NCBI RefSeq assembly: GCF_014652575.1
Contig: NZ_BMZB01000001.1
Coordinates: forward strand, 1,757,470-1,821,469
Origin: Asticcacaulis endophyticus
GTDB taxonomy: Bacteria; Pseudomonadota; Alphaproteobacteria; Caulobacterales; Caulobacteraceae
Direction of reading: 5' to 3'
Length of the DNA: 64,000 nucleotides
The position numbers were made by a program, and so were the translations under genes. The notes beneath the pieces are model-generated. The model was not told the origin of the DNA. It searched no databases and saw nothing but the letters and a program-made list of their open reading frames with translations. Shown one piece after another: positions 23,741 to 32,795 of the stretch (within the stretch, counting starts at the first letter, position 1; each line of letters begins with the position of its first letter).

Positions 23741-26700
23741 TCAGTACTTATAACGCAGGCCCAAGATCCACTGGGCACCGGTGTGGGTATATTCCCGCGT
23801 CAGGTCCATACTGCCGGTATCGCCAGTGCCATAGATGCGCTCGACCTCATCAGTGATGTTGATGCCTTCAAAGGTCAGGGTCAGACGGGGCGTGACATTG
23901 TAGAACGACGCCAGATCAACATGGGTCGGGCCGTATTTACGCTCCTGAACGTGACCATTACCGCCCGGTTCGCTCAGCAGATAGTCGTCGCGCTTGTTGA
24001 CCGACAGACGGGCCCCGAAGGTCTCGGTGTCGTAATAGAGCGTCATATTGTACGAATTGGGCGACAAACCCGTCGAATCCTCGGCCTCAACATGGGTGTA
24101 GTTGGAGGCGACCCCGAAGTTCGACCATATCCCCGGCAGGAAGGTAAAGGGCTGGTTATAGGTGATTTCAAAGCCCTTGACGTTATTGCCGTCATCATTA
24201 TTGACCGGGATGGTGAAGGTATAGGGCACAGTCGCCGGATCGGCATTATAAGACGTGTCATAGAGCGGATCTGCATAGATGGCCGGCCAGAACGACGGAT
24301 CGATCATCTGGGTGACAACATCCGTCCGCAATGAGCGCACAATGTCTTTGTTGAACACGGTCAGGGCCAGCAGGCCTTCGCTGCCGAAGTACCATTCCAC
24401 ACCCAGATCAAGATCGTTGGACTCATAGGGTTTCAGCGACGGGTTGCCGACATTGCCGACCGTGCGGGTGGTATAGCCAAACACAGGCCCTGCAATGTTC
24501 AGCGTGCTCAGGCCCGGGCGGGTCATGCTGCGGCCATAGGAGGCCCGCACCACCAGATCGCTGCGGACATCAAGGGCGGCATTGATCGACGGCAGGTAGT
24601 TGTCATAGGAGACATTGACCTCAACCGGCGTGCCGCTGACCAGAGCCTGAGAGGTCACATTGGTCTTGACGTACCGCAAGCCCGCATTGGTGCGCAGCGG
24701 CATACCGGCGATGTCAAATTCGGCATTGATCTCGCCGTAAGCGCCGATGGTTTCTTCGCCGACTTTCCAGGCGGCACCGGCATTGTTGGTATAGCCTGCC
24801 GGTATAATGCCTGCGGCGGCAATGGCGTCGAAATCAGCCACCCGGAACGGCAACAGGCCGGGACCATCCAGACCATCACCGAAATCGGACACCGGGAACG
24901 GCTTGGTATAGTCCGACGGATCAAAGGTCGGGGCAGCACCCAAGCCTTCGGTATAGCTGACCGTGCGGTCATTATAGCTCAGGCCTGCCTTAATCGACAG
25001 GCGATCAACCGCATAGGTGGCGTCAAAGCGTGAGGTGAAGTTTTCCTTCTTGACCGTGTTGATGCGGTTAGAAGCGGTCTGGGCATTGATATAGTTGTCG
25101 GCATTGTTGGGGTCATAGCTGCCGAAGCTGATTTCCGGCACATATTCGTTGCCACTGTAGTCATAGGCGTAATAGTGCGGCACCGAGCGGTAATAGAAAC
25201 GCAGTTCCGAGCGGTCGGCGTCATCTACCGCCTTACCGATCATGGCCTCAAGCGTCAGGCTGTCATTGACATTATACTTGCCCGACAGGACGACCTGATC
25301 AAAGGCCGACTCTGACTTCTGATGACGGCTTTCGTACCAGGAGGTGACATCGTCAAAGGCGGCGGCCACCAGGGTCTTGCCATCGGCACCGACCGTAAAG
25401 GACCGTGGTGTTTGGCCGGTATAGTTTCCGGCAACGCCGTGGGTCAGCAGCCATTCCATGGAATTATAGCTCAGGCGATCATTAGTCAGTTCCGAATGGA
25501 GCACATCGAGTGTGATCAGCAGATCGTCAGACGGCCGGTACTGAAATGAGCCGGTCAGGCCGACCCGTTTTTGGTCATTGCCGAAATAGTCGGCGCGTGG
25601 CAGCCGTGGTGCCCACAGGCAATCGAGCGGATCAGCCGCACCGCAATCGCCAGAAGGCGTGCCGGTGACGGTCGGATTGGTATCAGCCCAGGAATCGCCG
25701 TTGACGAACGGTGAGGTCCAACGGACGCTGGAATAGCCTTCCTGATGCACGGTGCGCTCAGAGGCGGCGATGGAGACCAGAGCCCCGAACTTTCCGTCGG
25801 CAAAGGTCTTGCTCACCAGTAAGGCGACGCGCGGATCAACCTTCTTGTTCAGGGTATTGTAATTGCCCTGAGCCGAGGCCGAGACGGTGAAGTCTTTGCG
25901 GAAATCGAACGGGCGGGCCGAATAGAGATTGACCGTACCGGCAATGCCGCCTTCTTCGGTGGAAGCCTTCTGGCTCTTTTCGATGTCGATGCGATTGAAA
26001 AGCTCTGACGCAAACAGATGGAAATCAAAGGCGCGTCCGGCATTCAGCGTGACACCGCCGGTATCGAGACCATCACTGCTGGCGGGCACTTCCATGCCGT
26101 TGAGCGTGGTGCGGGTAAAGTCCGGGCCAAAGCCGCGCAGGGTGATGTTACGGCCTTCGCCGCCTTCGCGTGACATGGCCACACCCGGAACGCGCTGGAT
26201 GGATTCGGCCAGATTGAGATCCGGCATCTTGCCGATATCTTCGGCGACGATGCTCTCAATGGCGTTCGGGGCCCGGCGCTTGATGGAGCGCGCCTTGCTG
26301 AGCGAGCCGCGAATACCGGTGACGATAACTTCGGTGACATCGCCGTCACTGACCGGTTCGTCCGCAGCGGTCGCGGTCGCCTCATAGGCGGTCTTGATGA
26401 CGGACGGCGCGCGGGCCGCAGGCGCCGGGGTGTTTTCGGCCAGGACAATGATATTGTTGGACTGGGTAACCGGTGTCAGGTTGGTGCCTGCCAGCAGGCG
26501 CTCTAGACCTTCGCGCACCGGCATATTGCCCTCAACCGCCGAAGTCTGCTTGCCCTTGACGAGTTTTTCGGGGGCCATGAGTTGGATATTGGCCTGCTGG
26601 GCGAACTGAGGTATCCCTTTTTCAGCCGCTTGCGCCGGTACACTAAATGACTTGACCGCGTTCTGAGCCAGAACAGGCGAAGCCGAAACCATAAGCAACG

Positions 26701-26755
26701 TCCCACTGGCGAGCAGCAAAGGGCCGTTAAACGCGCGCATGAATGCATTCGTCAT
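23741..26755 (-). CDS. TonB-dependent receptor with N-terminal signalling (STN) domain
   Basis: This 1004-residue outer-membrane protein has a signal peptide ending PVLAQ. The STN domain spans about residues 35-105 (FSVPAQAAEKGIPQFAQQA ... LLAGTNLTPV), followed by a linker, a TonB-box-like DVTEVIVTG, the plug (SIVAEDIGKMPDLNLAESIQ) and a 22-strand barrel ending in an aromatic tyrosine (LRYKY). STN domains talk to FecR-type anti-sigma factors, and such a pair is encoded immediately upstream. The downstream pectin-type esterases suggest oligogalacturonide import. Glycan TBDRs of this PDLNLAESIQRVPG type are common in Caulobacteraceae. Confidence 0.93.
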   Translation of the reverse strand: MTNAFMRAFNGPLLLASGTLLMVSASPVLAQNAVKSFSVPAQAAEKGIPQFAQQANIQLMAPEKLVKGKQTSAVEGNMPVREGLERLLAGTNLTPVTQSNNIIVLAENTPAPAARAPSVIKTAYEATATAADEPVSDGDVTEVIVTGIRGSLSKARSIKRRAPNAIESIVAEDIGKMPDLNLAESIQRVPGVAMSREGGEGRNITLRGFGPDFTRTTLNGMEVPASSDGLDTGGVTLNAGRAFDFHLFASELFNRIDIEKSQKASTEEGGIAGTVNLYSARPFDFRKDFTVSASAQGNYNTLNKKVDPRVALLVSKTFADGKFGALVSIAASERTVHQEGYSSVRWTSPFVNGDSWADTNPTVTGTPSGDCGAADPLDCLWAPRLPRADYFGNDQKRVGLTGSFQYRPSDDLLITLDVLHSELTNDRLSYNSMEWLLTHGVAGNYTGQTPRSFTVGADGKTLVAAAFDDVTSWYESRHQKSESAFDQVVLSGKYNVNDSLTLEAMIGKAVDDADRSELRFYYRSVPHYYAYDYSGNEYVPEISFGSYDPNNADNYINAQTASNRINTVKKENFTSRFDATYAVDRLSIKAGLSYNDRTVSYTEGLGAAPTFDPSDYTKPFPVSDFGDGLDGPGLLPFRVADFDAIAAAGIIPAGYTNNAGAAWKVGEETIGAYGEINAEFDIAGMPLRTNAGLRYVKTNVTSQALVSGTPVEVNVSYDNYLPSINAALDVRSDLVVRASYGRSMTRPGLSTLNIAGPVFGYTTRTVGNVGNPSLKPYESNDLDLGVEWYFGSEGLLALTVFNKDIVRSLRTDVVTQMIDPSFWPAIYADPLYDTSYNADPATVPYTFTIPVNNDDGNNVKGFEITYNQPFTFLPGIWSNFGVASNYTHVEAEDSTGLSPNSYNMTLYYDTETFGARLSVNKRDDYLLSEPGGNGHVQERKYGPTHVDLASFYNVTPRLTLTFEGINITDEVERIYGTGDTGSMDLTREYTHTGAQWILGLRYKY

Positions 26756-26862
26756 TAAAATAATCCCTGTATGTTTGCGCTGTGTCGCGCTTTTTTATTT
26801 TCGAAGACTTTAGGCCTTCTTTAACTACGATGTCTTGCCCGCGCACTTCCGTACGCCGTTAT

Positions 26863-27831
26863 TCATTTTTTTGTCCCTATGAGGATTATTTTTTCGGTTC
26901 GGCTTATGTTGGCACCATAAGCTTGCTGGATCGCATTGGAAAACGCCTCCGGATCATTGGCGCTTAAGCGGCCAATCAGGCGCTCTTTGGCCAGATCACT
27001 GTCCTGAATGACAATCTTGATCTGGTTGTAGCGATTGAACTCGCCCGCCACCTCTGACAGGCTCTTGCCGTTCAGGGCAATCTGGCCTTCACGCCAGGCC
27101 AGATCGTCGTCAATATCATCGGGGGCGTGGCGAATGTGCGCGGGCTTATGATCGCTGATGATCGTGCGGTCACCGGCATTCAGCCGTATCGCCCGCTCAT
27201 CGCCGCCATCTTGGGTGGACCAGGCCATGACCGTGCCTTCGGTCACCAGAACCTCAACGCCGTCCTCAAGCTTCTTGACCGAAAAGGCTGTGCCAACCGC
27301 TCTGACGCGCGCCGTGCCAGCCGCGACGATGAAGGGCCGCTCTTTGTTCTTGGCGACCTTGAACCACGCTTCGCCCTTGACCAGTTCAATGCGGCGCTCA
27401 GTCTCGGCCATGTCGATGCGCAGACGGCTTTCGGTGTTCATAGCGGCGATCGAGCCATCACTCATGGGCAGGCGGCGGATTTCACCGGTATGGGTCATGG
27501 TCTCATGCGTCCTGAGCCCAATCACGGCCAGCACACTGGCGGCCACCAGCCCAAGCCCGCCCGCAGCCGCAAACAGCCTGCGCCGTGACAGGTTAGGCAC
27601 TGGCAACCGTGAGGCCCCCTGCCACTCCGCCGACGGCCCAAGGGCCCGCGCCCGCGACAGGGCGTGCCAGCCCGCCTGCGCCCGCAACAGCGCACCCCGA
27701 CGGCGTGGATCGCCCGCCAGCCAGTCTTGCAAGACGGCCTCATCATCAGCGGACAAAGGATATTCCTTTACCGCCCATAGACTGGCCGCGTGCTCAATCT
27801 GCTCGCTAGTTTCGACCGGCGTCGGTGCCAC
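26863..27831 (-). CDS. FecR-family anti-sigma/transmembrane sensor
   Basis: This 322-residue protein has a cytoplasmic N-terminal domain of the DUF4880 type (ASLWAVKEYPLSADDEAVLQ), one transmembrane segment near residues 85-105, the periplasmic FecR domain (TGEIRRLPMSDGSIAAMNTES), and a C-terminal STN-like stretch (LNGKSLSEVAGEFNRYN). It should hold the ECF sigma factor inactive until the STN-TBDR is loaded with substrate. It overlaps the sigma gene by 26 bases, the usual coupling of fecI-fecR pairs, and is followed after about 107 bp by the TBDR. Confidence 0.93.
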   Translation of the reverse strand: MAPTPVETSEQIEHAASLWAVKEYPLSADDEAVLQDWLAGDPRRRGALLRAQAGWHALSRARALGPSAEWQGASRLPVPNLSRRRLFAAAGGLGLVAASVLAVIGLRTHETMTHTGEIRRLPMSDGSIAAMNTESRLRIDMAETERRIELVKGEAWFKVAKNKERPFIVAAGTARVRAVGTAFSVKKLEDGVEVLVTEGTVMAWSTQDGGDERAIRLNAGDRTIISDHKPAHIRHAPDDIDDDLAWREGQIALNGKSLSEVAGEFNRYNQIKIVIQDSDLAKERLIGRLSANDPEAFSNAIQQAYGANISRTEKIILIGTKK

Positions 27832-28381
27832 GCTTAAACTCCTTTTGGGGTTGGAAACGGCTGTCTTCGGACGCTATCTCTTTCATGATAAGCCGAAGGG
27901 CCTTGGCCGCATCATTTTCAACAATATGTTCACTCAGGCCCATGATCCGGGCGATTTCCTTTTGGGGCAGGCCTTCAATCCGGCGCATCTCAAATATCTG
28001 GCGGCAGCGCGTGGGCAGGCCTGCGATCACCCGCTTGAGACGGGCCAGATCCGACCGGGCCACCGTCACCTGCTCCGGCGAGGGCAGATCACTGCTGATC
28101 TCCAGCCGATCGATCTCATCCACTGACTCCATGCTCACGATCCGCGCGCGCCTTAAGCGCATCAGGGCGATGTTGCGGGCGACCGTAAAGAAATAGGCCC
28201 GCGGCGAAGAGATATGATCCACGCTTATCAGTTCCGCCATCCGACAGTAGGATTCCTGAAGGATGTCTTCGATGTCATCGCGTCCCAAACGGGCGCGCAA
28301 CAGCCACCGGCGCACATCAGCCTCATGCGGCAAAATCTGAGTACCTACCCAGCTTACAATGTGTCCCGGCGCAGAAACCAT
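27806..28381 (-). CDS. ECF sigma factor, FecI-like
   Basis: This 191-residue protein has sigma region 2 (DIEDILQESYCRMAELI, RAYFFTVARNIALMRLRRAR) and region 4 (LPTRCRQIFEMRRIEGLPQKEIARIMGLS). Region 3 is absent, as in ECF sigma factors. With the FecR and STN-TBDR genes downstream it forms a cell-surface signalling set: substrate in the receptor releases the sigma factor, which then drives the receptor operon. It is transcribed divergently from the LacI regulator at 28571, and the 189-bp gap holds a palindrome at 28455-28468. Confidence 0.93.
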   Translation of the reverse strand: MVSAPGHIVSWVGTQILPHEADVRRWLLRARLGRDDIEDILQESYCRMAELISVDHISSPRAYFFTVARNIALMRLRRARIVSMESVDEIDRLEISSDLPSPEQVTVARSDLARLKRVIAGLPTRCRQIFEMRRIEGLPQKEIARIMGLSEHIVENDAAKALRLIMKEIASEDSRFQPQKEFKRGTDAGRN

Positions 28382-28454
28382 AAAAGCCTCCTACCTAGAC
28401 GATGCCTGAGACGAGCCGTTCCGTAAAATTATCTTTTCAAAAAATGAGTGCCGT

Positions 28455-28468
28455 TGACGTTTACGTCA
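28455..28468. promoter_or_regulatory. Palindrome TGACGTTTACGTCA, possible LacI-type operator
   Basis: TGACGT and ACGTCA are perfect mirror halves around TT, between the divergent sigma-factor and LacI-family genes. The position allows repression of both. It differs from the TACGTA palindromes of the starch locus, so it probably belongs to the regulator at 28571. Confidence 0.55.
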
Positions 28469-28570
28469 CTATGCGCTGAGCGTGCGCGATGCGGTTGAGG
28501 CGCGCCTTGTCTAAGACGTAAATTGCTCTATCTTGTTCGGGCACGCCAAACGGCGTTACAGGGATAAATA

Positions 28571-29596
28571 ATGACCGGAAAACGGCCAACGTCTTTTGAT
28601 ATTGCGGCCCTTGCAGGGGTATCTCAGGCGACGGTGTCGCGCGCGCTCAGTCAGGGCGGGGTTGTCAGTGAGGCGGTGCGCCAGCGCGTGGTCGATGCCG
28701 CCGCCCAATTGAATTACACCGTCGATGTCAATGCCCGCAAACTGCGTTCCAAAAAGATCAACACCATCGCGGTCCTCATTTCCGAGGACATGGATAAGAC
28801 CGACAGTCCGATCAATCCGTTCTTCATGCCGATGATCGGATCGATTCTGAAATACGCCGGATCAAAAGGCTATGATGTGCTGGTGTCGCTGCAAAAGCAA
28901 AGCGATAACTGGGGCTCGGACTACGGCCATGCGCGCCGGGCCGATGGAATTATTTTCTTGGGCTATAATGATTATGATACCTACACCAAAAAGGTTGCGG
29001 TGCTGGGCGAGATGGGGGAACCGTGGGTGCTGTGGGGGCCGGTGATCCCTGAGCATCCCAATCTGGTCATCGGCTCAGATAACGAAGGCGGGGCCTATAG
29101 CGCGGTCAAGCACCTGATCGGTCTGGGGCGTCGCCGGATTGCCTTTCTGGGCGAGCCGTCGGCTAGTCATCTGGAATATAAGGAACGCTTTGAAGGCTAT
29201 GTTCGCGCCCTGACCGAGGCCGGGATCACGCCGGACCCGGAACTGATGATCGACTGCTTTATTTCGCGTGAGGACGGTGTGGCGGCGATTGAGCGCCTGA
29301 TGTCGCAAGGCGTCGCGTTCGATGCCGTGTTTGCTGTGGCTGACCTTTTGGCGGTGGGGGCCATCCAGCAATTGCTGCGGGCCGGACGGTCAGTACCAAA
29401 GGACGTGTCGGTCATGGGGTTTGACGACCTGTGGGTCTGCACCTGCACCAGCCCGATGCTGTCGACGGTGCGGCAGGATACGACTGAGGCCGCCCATGTG
29501 CTGGTCGATGCGCTGGATGTTCTGATCAGCGGTCACCCAGTGGAGTTAAAACGCATCCCGACGCAGTTGATTATTCGGGAATCCTGCGGGGGATAG
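28571..29596 (+). CDS. LacI-family transcriptional regulator (beside the pectin-type locus)
   Basis: This 341-residue protein has a helix-turn-helix at residues 7-30 (FDIAALAGVSQATVSRALSQ) with the LacI hinge RKLRSKKINTIAVLIS, followed by a periplasmic-binding-like sugar-sensing domain (VMGFDDLWVC, DTTEAAHVLVDAL). It is divergent from the sigma/FecR/TBDR/esterase operon. The likely effector is a pectin breakdown product and the likely operator is the palindrome at 28455. Its C-terminal RESCGG matches the end of the other LacI protein here (34951), so the two may be paralogues. Confidence 0.92.
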   Translation: MTGKRPTSFDIAALAGVSQATVSRALSQGGVVSEAVRQRVVDAAAQLNYTVDVNARKLRSKKINTIAVLISEDMDKTDSPINPFFMPMIGSILKYAGSKGYDVLVSLQKQSDNWGSDYGHARRADGIIFLGYNDYDTYTKKVAVLGEMGEPWVLWGPVIPEHPNLVIGSDNEGGAYSAVKHLIGLGRRRIAFLGEPSASHLEYKERFEGYVRALTEAGITPDPELMIDCFISREDGVAAIERLMSQGVAFDAVFAVADLLAVGAIQQLLRAGRSVPKDVSVMGFDDLWVCTCTSPMLSTVRQDTTEAAHVLVDALDVLISGHPVELKRIPTQLIIRESCGG

Positions 29597-29603
29597 ATTA
29601 ACT

Positions 29604-29629
29604 CCCTCTCCCCGCAAGCGGGGAGAGGG
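29604..29629. terminator. GC-rich hairpin after the LacI gene (REP-like element)
   Basis: CCCTCTCCCC (29604-29613) and GGGGAGAGGG (29620-29629) form a perfect 10-bp stem with a GCAAGC loop 8 bp after the stop codon. The flanking phrase GGTTAGGGTGAGGGG is typical of dispersed intergenic palindromes in many Gram-negative genomes. It can act as a terminator for the converging genes. Confidence 0.65.
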
Positions 29630-29715
29630 TTAGGGTGAGGGGCAAAACAGTAAGCTTAGTCAAGCCTTCTGAGTTATTTACCCCCTCTTTGCGTGTATCA
29701 AAGATACCCACAAAG

Positions 29716-29736
29716 CTCCCCCTCCAAGAGGGGGAG
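29716..29736. terminator. Second GC-rich hairpin between convergent genes
   Basis: CTCCCCCTC (29716-29724) and GAGGGGGAG (29728-29736) pair perfectly around CAA, 12 bp from the stop of the minus-strand GH15 gene. Together with the hairpin at 29604 it frames the 150-bp gap between converging transcripts and probably ends the GH15 message. Confidence 0.6.
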
Positions 29737-29747
29737 TTCTAAACCTG

Positions 29748-32162
29748 CTATTTAGTCAACTGATCCGCCACGACCGGGTAATGATCCCACACCTTACGGT
29801 CGTGGACCGAGCGCAGCAGCTTTACATATTCGGCATGGCTCCAGGCCAGAGGCGTGGCGCTGTCGGTGCCGTCGCCTACCGCATAGCCGTGGGGGGAGGC
29901 CGCGCCCACCCCGTCCCAGACCTGCTCAGGCAGCATCAGGCCATCATTGGCGAAATATTCCATTGCGGCCACATAGGTGTCGCGGATGCGGGCAATATCG
30001 GCATCCGTTGCCCCTTTGGCTGCGGCCAGAGCGACTTCGTAGTGACCGCGCTCGCCGGTGAAGATCGGCCAGACGCGGCCGCGTTGGTTGGGTGAGCTTT
30101 GGCCAAAGACGGCGTAGTTGCCGCCGGTGACCTGATCTTCGCCGTAGCCGTCATTGCCGTAGCGACGGAAACCCGGATACTTGCCCTCAAACGTGTATTT
30201 GACGCGCAGGTTTTCCGCGAGGCTTTCATCATCAATGACAGTCAGAGACTGGGCGATTTTCGCATCAGTGGCCGGCCGCACGCCGTAGCGCACCAGTTCT
30301 AAGAATCCGGCATCGATGACCTTGTCGCCGCGCAGGCCGACCCGGCCGTTACGCTCATCCTGCGCGCCGGGATTATTGGCGTCCTCAGACCGGCTGATGC
30401 GCAGATAGTAAGATTGCGGGCTGCCGGTGACTTCGCCCTTGGTGGTGTAAAGGCGCTGATCCAGCTTAGCCGAATAGTCGAGCGCTTTGGATTTATAGGT
30501 CGCGGCAGAGGTGGCATCACCGGCCTGTGTGGCGATATCGGACGCCACCAGCAGACCCGCGATCACCGCGGCGGTGGTGGACGGCGAATGGCCTTCCTGT
30601 TCCTCCCAGCGCTCCTGCTGGCTATAGGGCGGGGTGATTTTCTGGTTGTTCCAGCCAAGGTTGGGCGTGCCACCAAAGCTCAGGAAATCGGCCGCTTTTT
30701 TCAGTGACGTTTTATATGAGCCGATCAGTTCGTCCTTTGAGATCAGGCCAAGGTTTTCTAGCTTCCAGCCGAGCATGATCGGCATGGCCGTCTGGTCAAG
30801 CTGAACGCCGACCCATTCGGGCGTGCCGTCAACATGGGCTTTTTGCAGATACCAGCCGCCGTCGCCCTTATTGCCCGGCGTGTGCGGGCCGACCTGAACC
30901 TTGGGCAGATAACGAAAGGCCGCAACCGGTGTTTCCTTATCGCCTAGTGCGGCCATCGCCATCGCCACCTGATAGAAGTCGCGCGGCCAGACCGCCTTAT
31001 AGCCGGTGGCCCCAACCTTGGGCGTTGTCGTATCGCCCCACGGATTAGACAGAGAGGCAATCAGGGCGCCGGAATAGGTGCGGTCTTCCTGAACCTTAAG
31101 CGCCAGTGCCGACGCATAGATCAACTTACCGTTATCCTCGGTCACCGGAATGAGGGATTTCAACTCGCTCAGTGAGGCCAGATAGTCTTCCCAGCCGATG
31201 GCCGCCCCTTCGCCATTATAATTGGCCAGAACCTTAGTGTAGCCGGTCTTTAGGGTCGCGGCAGCCTCAGCATCAGCGGCGGCAGGGGTCGCGCCAAAGC
31301 CCAGAGCGACATCAAAGGTCGTGCTTGAGGTGACTGGCGGCAACTCACCGATCAGGCGGATATTGCCTTTGACGCCGCCGGTGTCTGACGAAAGTTTGCC
31401 GAATTTTTTGGCCGCCAGTAAATCAGCCAAACCGTCCTTACCCGTAAAGCCGACCGTGGCTTTTTTGAAGGGCGCGCTGGCTTTGAGCGACAAAGCGGCT
31501 TTGCCTTCAAACGCCTGCAAGGCGGCGGGGCTGGCGCGGCCCTGATCGTCGCCGGAGGTATTGGCGACTGAGGGATCAAGCACGATATAGGGCGTGACCG
31601 GCCCCTTTAGCGCCGTGACTGTCACGCGCATCATCAAGGTCTGTTGGTCCGGATCGGTGAAGATGTCTTTCACGATCACGAACCGACCCTGCTTATCGGT
31701 ATTGGTCAGGCGGTAGGCGGGCGACAGCGGCCGGCCCTCAGAATCAATATGGATATATTCAATCTTTGAGGTCGTGTCGGTGGCCTCCAGCGCGACATAG
31801 CCTTTACCGGCAATGGCGATTTGAAGTTCGCGGATCTGAGCCTCATGGATCAGGCCGGACATGGTTTCCGTGACTATGCCGTCGGCCAGTGAGAACCATA
31901 CCTTTGACACCTTGCCGGTGGCGGCATCGTCTGAATAGTGGAAGTCCTTATAGGCTTCATAGGATGCGCCGATCCCCTGCTTGGCCGAATAGGCCCAGGG
32001 CGAAACCTCGCCGGGGCCGTCAGTGGCCTCTTTCTGCACGATCTGGTTGGGCGTGTGGGCGGCGTTGGACGCAGTGTCTTGAGCGGCGGCGGTCATAGCC
32101 AATACGCCGGTGGCAGCACTGCACATCAAAAGGACAACGGTTTTGGGTAGTTTGGACGTCAT
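29748..32162 (-). CDS. Glucoamylase / glucodextranase-type glucan 1,4-alpha-glucosidase (GH15)
   Basis: This 804-residue exported enzyme has a signal peptide ending MTAAAQ. Residues about 30-300 form the beta-sandwich N domain of bacterial glucodextranase-like GH15 proteins, followed by the (alpha/alpha)6 catalytic barrel. Recognisable stretches are KAVWPRDFYQVAMAM, RWEEQEGHSPST (candidate general-acid Glu) and TPLAWSHAEYVKL (candidate base Glu). It releases glucose from non-reducing ends of starch-type glucans in the periplasm or outside. It is divergent from the GH97 gene, and three TACGTA-type palindromes lie between them. Confidence 0.92.
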   Translation of the reverse strand: MTSKLPKTVVLLMCSAATGVLAMTAAAQDTASNAAHTPNQIVQKEATDGPGEVSPWAYSAKQGIGASYEAYKDFHYSDDAATGKVSKVWFSLADGIVTETMSGLIHEAQIRELQIAIAGKGYVALEATDTTSKIEYIHIDSEGRPLSPAYRLTNTDKQGRFVIVKDIFTDPDQQTLMMRVTVTALKGPVTPYIVLDPSVANTSGDDQGRASPAALQAFEGKAALSLKASAPFKKATVGFTGKDGLADLLAAKKFGKLSSDTGGVKGNIRLIGELPPVTSSTTFDVALGFGATPAAADAEAAATLKTGYTKVLANYNGEGAAIGWEDYLASLSELKSLIPVTEDNGKLIYASALALKVQEDRTYSGALIASLSNPWGDTTTPKVGATGYKAVWPRDFYQVAMAMAALGDKETPVAAFRYLPKVQVGPHTPGNKGDGGWYLQKAHVDGTPEWVGVQLDQTAMPIMLGWKLENLGLISKDELIGSYKTSLKKAADFLSFGGTPNLGWNNQKITPPYSQQERWEEQEGHSPSTTAAVIAGLLVASDIATQAGDATSAATYKSKALDYSAKLDQRLYTTKGEVTGSPQSYYLRISRSEDANNPGAQDERNGRVGLRGDKVIDAGFLELVRYGVRPATDAKIAQSLTVIDDESLAENLRVKYTFEGKYPGFRRYGNDGYGEDQVTGGNYAVFGQSSPNQRGRVWPIFTGERGHYEVALAAAKGATDADIARIRDTYVAAMEYFANDGLMLPEQVWDGVGAASPHGYAVGDGTDSATPLAWSHAEYVKLLRSVHDRKVWDHYPVVADQLTK

Positions 32163-32324
32163 GATGGGTAAGCTCCCTGCCGTTCGCTAAAGCCCTGATT
32201 TGGGCTGTGCGTGACATGTGTTTGAACTGTTTTTAATTATGGTGGGTGCTGAAAGTCACCCGTCGCGTTGTCCCTGAAAAACGCGTCTCACCTGTCATAT
32301 GGATTTGGAAACCTACCGGCAATG

Positions 32325-32338
32325 TGAATACGTATGCA
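32325..32338. promoter_or_regulatory. Operator-like TGAATACGTATGCA, GH15 side
   Basis: This 14-bp site has one departure from the perfect palindrome TGAATACGTATTCA and lies about 165 bp upstream of the GH15 start. The central CG inside an AT-rich dyad is typical of LacI-family operators. The regulator at 34951 is the nearest candidate binder. Confidence 0.7.
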
Positions 32339-32671
32339 GGCGGGTTACAAAACCTTAAGGCCCGGTTTTCCTGTGATTTGCGGGCAAAAAAATACCCCCT
32401 GTCCATCGCATACGGACAAGGGGCAGGTGTGCTGAGAAAGACGCTTACCACCCACCAAAATGAGCCGTAAACTACAGGCACTCATGAATGTTACCATCCA
32501 TGAGCCGCAGGACTGACCCCTGTCAGGTGTTAACGGCACCCGCCAGATCAATCCCGATACTAAAGACCGTGGCCACACACTGTGCGCAAATGTCAGGGAC
32601 AACATTCACGCGCAGCTTGCGACCACATCTTAGGGTTAAGCCTATTTCATTGAGGCGACGCCGGTGCAACG

Positions 32672-32685
32672 CGAATACGTATTCA
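32672..32685. promoter_or_regulatory. Operator-like CGAATACGTATTCA
   Basis: This near-perfect copy of the palindrome is 31 bp (three helix turns) before the next copy at 32703, upstream of the GH97 gene. Two copies on one face of the helix would allow cooperative binding. Confidence 0.72.
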
Positions 32686-32702
32686 CAGACGGTTGCCGGT
32701 CA

Positions 32703-32716
32703 TGAATACGTATTCA
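32703..32716. promoter_or_regulatory. Operator palindrome TGAATACGTATTCA, GH97 side
   Basis: This perfect 14-bp palindrome lies 80 bp before the preferred GH97 start (32796). It is the best match among the four copies found in the starch locus and defines the consensus. Confidence 0.78.
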
Positions 32717-32795
32717 GGCGGCGTTTGCGCAAAAGCTGGTTATGGTCGCCTCCATAAAGCGCCGCTCACAAAGGCGCGCAATCGTTGGAAACGTC

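Larger units (their letters stand above)
32163..32795. other. Divergent control region of the starch locus
   Basis: No convincing gene lies in this 630-bp gap; the open frames seen are uncoupled to ribosome sites and resemble nothing. It contains three operator-like palindromes (32325, 32672, 32703) and must hold the promoters of the GH15 gene (minus) and the GH97 gene (plus). An imperfect hairpin near 32395-32425 (CCCCTGTCC / GGACAAGGGG) sits in the middle. Confidence 0.6.
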
